Below are positions 60,893 through 64,000 of a DNA stretch of 64,000 nucleotides, piece after piece. Source of the stretch: a virus; the IMG/VR virus record IMGVR_UViG_3300042466_001120, positions 1 to 64,000 of that record; one strand, 5' to 3'. A program made the translations under genes and the position numbers. The first letter of the stretch is position 1; each line of letters opens with the position of its first letter. The notes under the pieces are model-generated. The model was not told the origin of the DNA, did not search any database, and saw nothing but the letters and a program-made list of their open reading frames with translations.

Positions 60893-61321
60893 ATGATTTT
60901 TAGCCAATTTATATCAAGAGCAACCAAGTATCTCAAATCAGTTAGAGTACTTAAAAATTTTATTAGTTTTGACATGATTTTTCCTAAAACATGGATGACA
61001 CTAAAAAAATATCCAGAGGGTATTGAAGTTATACAGACAGAAACAGAAAATGGTAATACTATTACGTCTTTTGTTTGTGAAAATAATAAAACACTAATAG
61101 ACATTATTGAGCAAACATTCGAGACTTACGTTAAAACAAATATTGAAAGAGAAGAAAAAGAAAAATTATTTAAAACAAAAGTAAGAGAATTACAAACAAT
61201 TTTTGAAAAAGAAAAATTAGAGAGTTTAAAAAGTCTTAAATTTGACATAGAAGAGTTGACCAAAATTTTGCAAGATAATGAGCCAGAAGAAATCAATGCC
61301 GGAGATACAGAAACTAATTAA
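60893..61321 (+). CDS. unknown helical protein
   Basis: 142 residues. A basic N-terminus (RATKYLKSVRVLKNF), a short beta segment with KTWMTLKKYPEGIEVIQ, and a long C-terminal charged helix (about 85-130). No motif or membrane segment. It lies in a run of small overlapping genes; its C-terminus overlaps the next gene by 44 nt in another frame. Confidence 0.78.
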   Translation: MIFSQFISRATKYLKSVRVLKNFISFDMIFPKTWMTLKKYPEGIEVIQTETENGNTITSFVCENNKTLIDIIEQTFETYVKTNIEREEKEKLFKTKVRELQTIFEKEKLESLKSLKFDIEELTKILQDNEPEEINAGDTETN

Positions 61322-61490
61322 TGTATTAAGAGAGGACATAGAAGAAAATAAAACATCCTTAGAAAAAGATAAAAAAAAGTTTTCAGATGAACTTATTAAG
61401 TTCAAAAAAGAAAATATTAAAAATACAATACACAAAGAGGAGAAATACACTTTATGGCAAAGAATATTGAGAACTTTAGGGATGAATTAG
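61278..61490 (+). CDS. small coiled-coil protein
   Basis: 70 residues starting at ATG 61278 within the end of the previous gene; a second Met at residue 7 gives a shorter overlap. It is almost entirely a charged coiled coil (LREDIEENKTSLEKDKKKF), ending in LWQRILRTLGMN, a possible amphipathic anchor. Its end overlaps the next gene by 37 nt. Function unknown. Confidence 0.68.
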   Translation: MSQKKSMPEIQKLINVLREDIEENKTSLEKDKKKFSDELIKFKKENIKNTIHKEEKYTLWQRILRTLGMN

Positions 61491-61672
61491 TCAAGTTCGC
61501 AAATATTGTTGAAATACTTGAAAGTACGTTCATAGGTGAAGACTCCACAGAAATAATCACATATTTAGAAGATCATGTTTTTGATAGAGTATCGAGAGAA
61601 CTAAAAACTGACCAAAAAAATAAATGCGTTATATCTATAGGTAGTGTAAATTTTACCTTTTTGAAAAGGTAG
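61454..61672 (+). CDS. small unknown protein
   Basis: 72 residues, helical N-terminus (IENFRDELVKFANIVEILE) and a short beta end (CVISIGSVNFTFLK). It overlaps the preceding gene at its start and the convergent reverse-strand gene at its end by 20 nt. No family is recognised. Confidence 0.72.
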   Translation: MAKNIENFRDELVKFANIVEILESTFIGEDSTEIITYLEDHVFDRVSRELKTDQKNKCVISIGSVNFTFLKR

Positions 61673-62297
61673 TTTTTAATCTATACAACCTTTTTTTATC
61701 AAACCCCTTTTCCGTTAAGACATCATATATCCACTTCCTTTGTGTTGTGGATATGTCTTTTACAAACATACCATCAACCCTATTATTATTGAAAAAATAG
61801 TATTGAGCACACTCTAAAAACCTAACCGACTCTGATTTATCCTTCAATGAGAAAACACTTAAATCCGAATCCTTCTGAACACAGATTTTATTATTCAACG
61901 TGAATATATTCTTCAATTCGTTACTTCCACAGTAGTTCTTTATAAACTGATTAAAGGTTATTTTTTTTTGAGTTTGCCAATCAAATATCCTCTCCTCTTG
62001 TTTATAATTTTTTAAATCTAAAAAAACGTAATCAGTGTTTTCAATGGTTGCTGGCACATTCCTACCAAAAACATCTTTTATAAAAATACTTTTTTGTATG
62101 TTAGTTGTGTTAGTGAGTAAACCTAACGTATAGGTCGTTTCCTCGGCGTTTTCTATTAGTTTATCAAAAATAATATTTTCTTGATCCTTAATTAATTGAT
62201 TAAATTTCTCTAATGCTCGTTTTTCTATAGAATAACGTTTGATAATTTTTCTTTTTTTTTTATTCTTAAACAGAACGATAATATAGTTACTACTCAT
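61653..62297 (-). CDS. unknown reverse-strand protein divergent from dnaJ
   Basis: 214 residues. The N-terminus is basic and beta/helical (SNYIIVLFKNKKKRKIIKRY). Later segments include SIFIKDVFGRNVPATIENTD, CVQKDSDLSVFSLKD and a basic C-terminus. No catalytic motif is recognised. Its start codon shares bases with the dnaJ start codon on the other strand, so the two genes diverge with no spacer, and its 3' end overlaps the convergent 61454 gene. It may be linked in regulation to dnaJ. Confidence 0.8.
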   Translation of the reverse strand: MSSNYIIVLFKNKKKRKIIKRYSIEKRALEKFNQLIKDQENIIFDKLIENAEETTYTLGLLTNTTNIQKSIFIKDVFGRNVPATIENTDYVFLDLKNYKQEERIFDWQTQKKITFNQFIKNYCGSNELKNIFTLNNKICVQKDSDLSVFSLKDKSESVRFLECAQYYFFNNNRVDGMFVKDISTTQRKWIYDVLTEKGFDKKRLYRLKTTFSKR

Positions 62298-63291
62298 GAA
62301 AAATTATTATGAAATTTTAGGTGTTGACGAAACGGCAACACAAGACGATATAAAAAAGGCATATAGACAATTAAGTAAACAATATCACCCAGATGTAAAC
62401 CCTGAAGGTGAAGAGCGATTTAAAGAAATTAGTGTTGCTTATGAAAACATCGGAGAAGAGAATAAAAGGGCTCACTACGATAATGTTAGAAAAAATCCCT
62501 TTAATGGAATGGGTGGTGGTAATAACTTTGATTTTGATTCTATTTTTGAACAAATGATGGGTGGTAGATCCAATCACAGACCTAAAGCTCCTGATAAAGT
62601 ATTAAGTTTTGATATTAGTCCTGTTGATTCCTATTTTGGATCAAAAAAAGAGATTAGATTACAAAATAACGTTGCTTGTGAGCCGTGTAATGGTAATGGT
62701 GGAGATAAAAAAATATGTGATACATGTAGAGGGAATGGGTTTGTGATACAAACGTTCGGCACCAATATGTTTAGACAACAAGTCCAAGTACAATGCCCTA
62801 CATGTAACGGTCAGGGGTCAATATTAATCACTCCTTGTAGAATTTGTAGAGGGTTAGGTGTTGAACCTAAACTTGAAGCTTTCATGGTAAACTTACCACA
62901 AAATACGGATAATGGTCATTTTATGAGATTAAGAGGTAAGGGAGATTACTACCCTAATATAAAACAAAGAGGTGACCTCATAATTAAGGTTAACGTCGTA
63001 AACGATAATGACTTTGAAAAAATGGGAGACGATTTGGTACACAAAGTAAGATTATCACCGATGGATTTAATTTTAAATGAGAAACTCCAAATTAACCATC
63101 CAGATGGTGCGATATCGATTAATATACCGGATAAAATAGATACTGACATACCGCTAAGAATACCTAATAAGGGGTATATGTCTGAAAACGGTAGAGGACA
63201 CTTCTACATAAAAATGTCAGTAGTAAAAGATAAGTCCCTTAATGATGAAGTTAAGAAAAAGATAAAATTAGCGTTAGACCATACCAACTAA
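62296..63291 (+). CDS. dnaJ: DnaJ (Hsp40) co-chaperone
   Basis: 331 residues. The J domain (1-65) has the HPD motif at 31-33, which stimulates the DnaK ATPase. A Gly/Phe-rich linker (68-90) and four CxxCxGxG zinc motifs (about 128-188: CEPCNGNG, CDTCRGNG, CPTCNGQG, CRICRGLG) lead to the two beta-barrel client domains. All type I DnaJ parts are present in slightly shortened form. It probably recruits host DnaK for phage replication or virion assembly. A full-length zinc DnaJ is unusual in a phage; it was probably acquired from a bacterial host. Confidence 0.93.
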   Translation: MKNYYEILGVDETATQDDIKKAYRQLSKQYHPDVNPEGEERFKEISVAYENIGEENKRAHYDNVRKNPFNGMGGGNNFDFDSIFEQMMGGRSNHRPKAPDKVLSFDISPVDSYFGSKKEIRLQNNVACEPCNGNGGDKKICDTCRGNGFVIQTFGTNMFRQQVQVQCPTCNGQGSILITPCRICRGLGVEPKLEAFMVNLPQNTDNGHFMRLRGKGDYYPNIKQRGDLIIKVNVVNDNDFEKMGDDLVHKVRLSPMDLILNEKLQINHPDGAISINIPDKIDTDIPLRIPNKGYMSENGRGHFYIKMSVVKDKSLNDEVKKKIKLALDHTN

Positions 63292-63432
63292 ATCCTGTAT
63301 AATTTTGTAGGTGCCGTATATGGCACTAGCAAAAATATACATTGAAAATATGATTAATCCTACCTGCGATTTATTTAATCCTTTTTTACATGTGTTACAT
63401 CTTGTAACTTCTGTTGCCTTTTTTGTTTCCAT
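63274..63432 (-). CDS. tiny zinc-finger membrane protein
   Basis: 52 residues on the reverse strand, overlapping the end of dnaJ by 18 nt. The N-terminus has CNTCKKG (one Cys pair), followed by KSQVGLIIFSMYIFASAIYG, a single hydrophobic helix, and a short polar end (TYKIIQDLVGMV). The Cys pair next to a membrane helix suggests a small membrane-bound metal or partner site. Short length leaves some doubt, but codons and layout look genuine. A TATTTATT motif lies upstream on the same strand. Confidence 0.68.
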   Translation of the reverse strand: METKKATEVTRCNTCKKGLNKSQVGLIIFSMYIFASAIYGTYKIIQDLVGMV

Positions 63433-63455
63433 AGTTATATTTTAATTATAAATCA

Positions 63456-63487
63456 TTTGAAAATAAATATTTAAAAAACTATATTTG
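63456..63487 (+). promoter_or_regulatory. Bacteroidetes consensus promoter of the terminal methyltransferase
   Basis: TTTG (63456-63459), 20 nt, TATATTTG (63480-63487). The -7 box begins 12 nt before ATG 63492. Confidence 0.65.
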
Positions 63488-63491
63488 TGTT

Positions 63492-64000
63492 ATGTTAAGT
63501 TATATCGGAGGAAAAAGTAAGATAGGAAAGTGGATAGTCCCTTTCTATGATAAAAATATGGAAACATATGTTGAAACATTTGGAGGTATGTTTTGGTGTT
63601 TTTATAATATGGACTTGAAAGAGTACCCCAACCTAAAGAAAGTTGTTTACAACGACTTTAATCCACTAAATTACAACCTATTTAAGTGTATTCAAAACCC
63701 AACGGAGTTATTACAGGCAATTAATGCAATACCATGCCAACAATTTGGTGAGGTACCAACCCCACCATTATATAAAGAACAATTTATCAGGTTCCAAGCT
63801 GAAATATTTGCTGAAGGTTTCAGCGTAGAACCTGGTGATTACGAAGTTGCTGCCAAATACGTATATATCCTAACTCAAGTATTCAGTGGATCAAAACCTG
63901 AGACAAGTTCTTTTATTGACCTTAAAGGTAAATACAAATCAAAGTATTTGACGTTTAGAGATAAACTATCAAAACCTGATTGGGTTGAACATTTTTTAAG
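63492..64000 (+). CDS. D12-class adenine DNA methyltransferase, N-terminal part (runs off window)
   Basis: 169 codons are visible and the frame is open at the window end. The N-terminus SYIGGKSKIGKWIVPFYDKN is the SAM-binding motif I of Dam-type (D12 class) N6-adenine methyltransferases (YxGGKxxL), followed by YVETFGGMFWCFYNM (FxGGG-like) and VVYNDFNP (YNDxN). The catalytic DPPY lies beyond the window or is not yet reached. It should methylate adenines in phage DNA, probably to evade restriction, complementing the type IIG-like enzyme at 50.5 kb. Early expression is suggested by its host-type promoter. Confidence 0.87.
   Translation, partial: MLSYIGGKSKIGKWIVPFYDKNMETYVETFGGMFWCFYNMDLKEYPNLKKVVYNDFNPLNYNLFKCIQNPTELLQAINAIPCQQFGEVPTPPLYKEQFIRFQAEIFAEGFSVEPGDYEVAAKYVYILTQVFSGSKPETSSFIDLKGKYKSKYLTFRDKLSKPDWVEHFL

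Noticed and set aside
63312-63328. Short hairpin GTGCC/GGCAC after dnaJ as a terminator
   Set aside because: It has no T-run and lies within the coding sequence of the 52-residue reverse-strand gene.

Overview
The window is a gene-dense, AT-rich stretch of the genome of a large T4-like contractile-tailed phage (myovirus). The T4-type genes are a gp32-like ssDNA-binding protein, UvsX, an RNase H/5' exonuclease, gp41-like helicase, gp61-like primase, gp46/gp47 recombination nuclease, and gp25/gp6 baseplate wedge. The host is most likely a Bacteroidetes, probably a flavobacterium. Evidence for this: SprB-type and BspA-like adhesin repeats in the tail proteins, a Bacteroidetes-type histone H1-like protein, a DUF5522-type small protein, an RpoD-like sigma factor of the short Bacteroidetes form, and promoters matching the Bacteroidetes consensus (TTTG, about 20 nt, TAnnTTTG). 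No integrase, tRNA gene or CRISPR array was seen.

Layout. 1-8560: replication, recombination and nucleotide metabolism (ssDNA-binding protein, UvsX, 5' exonuclease, helicase, B12-dependent ribonucleotide reductase), with an HNH endonuclease gene placed after the reductase. 8589-9353: an alpha/beta-hydrolase-like protein with a putative virion-targeting N-terminus. 9393-24537: baseplate genes, starting with gp25 and gp6 and then very large proteins in a tightly overlapping operon. 24547-41049: host-recognition module with SprB/PKD/BspA-like adhesins, a 1624-residue repeat fibre ending in an S74 intramolecular chaperone, four Pro-Thr linkers in one protein and one in another, and a GT60-like glycosyltransferase between the linker-bearing proteins. 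41055-49951: second replication/recombination block (RuvC-like resolvase, primase, PD-(D/E)XK nuclease, gp47, gp46) carrying a two-gene homing cassette inserted at the end of gene 47. 49991-54271: a type IIG-like methyltransferase split at an A6 run, a small unknown, and a sigma factor. 54315-54454: a non-coding stretch that folds as a three-way junction behind a strong host-type promoter. 54444-61672: small membrane, spanin-like and unknown proteins. 61653-64000: a reverse-strand unknown, full-length DnaJ, a tiny membrane protein, and the start of a D12-class adenine methyltransferase.

Regulation. Two promoter classes are visible. TTGACA/TATAAT-like or TAnnTTTG host-type promoters precede gp32, the primase, the 49991 gene, the structured RNA and the terminal methyltransferase. 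A different motif, TATTTAT, sits upstream of at least 15 starts, mostly virion genes, and is probably the late promoter. In several cases of both classes the -10-like box begins 11-13 nt before the ATG, which puts the predicted transcription start on the start codon, so many mRNAs may be leaderless. The RpoD-like sigma factor at 53456 is a plausible reader of the TATTTAT class.

Most notable candidates: (i) a glycosyltransferase next to Pro-Thr-linker adhesins, suggesting O-glycosylated tail proteins; (ii) a homing cassette that duplicated and recoded a 39-bp gene overlap, so both neighbouring genes stay intact; (iii) the structured RNA; (iv) putative leaderless late transcription; (v) an apparently virion-targeted hydrolase.
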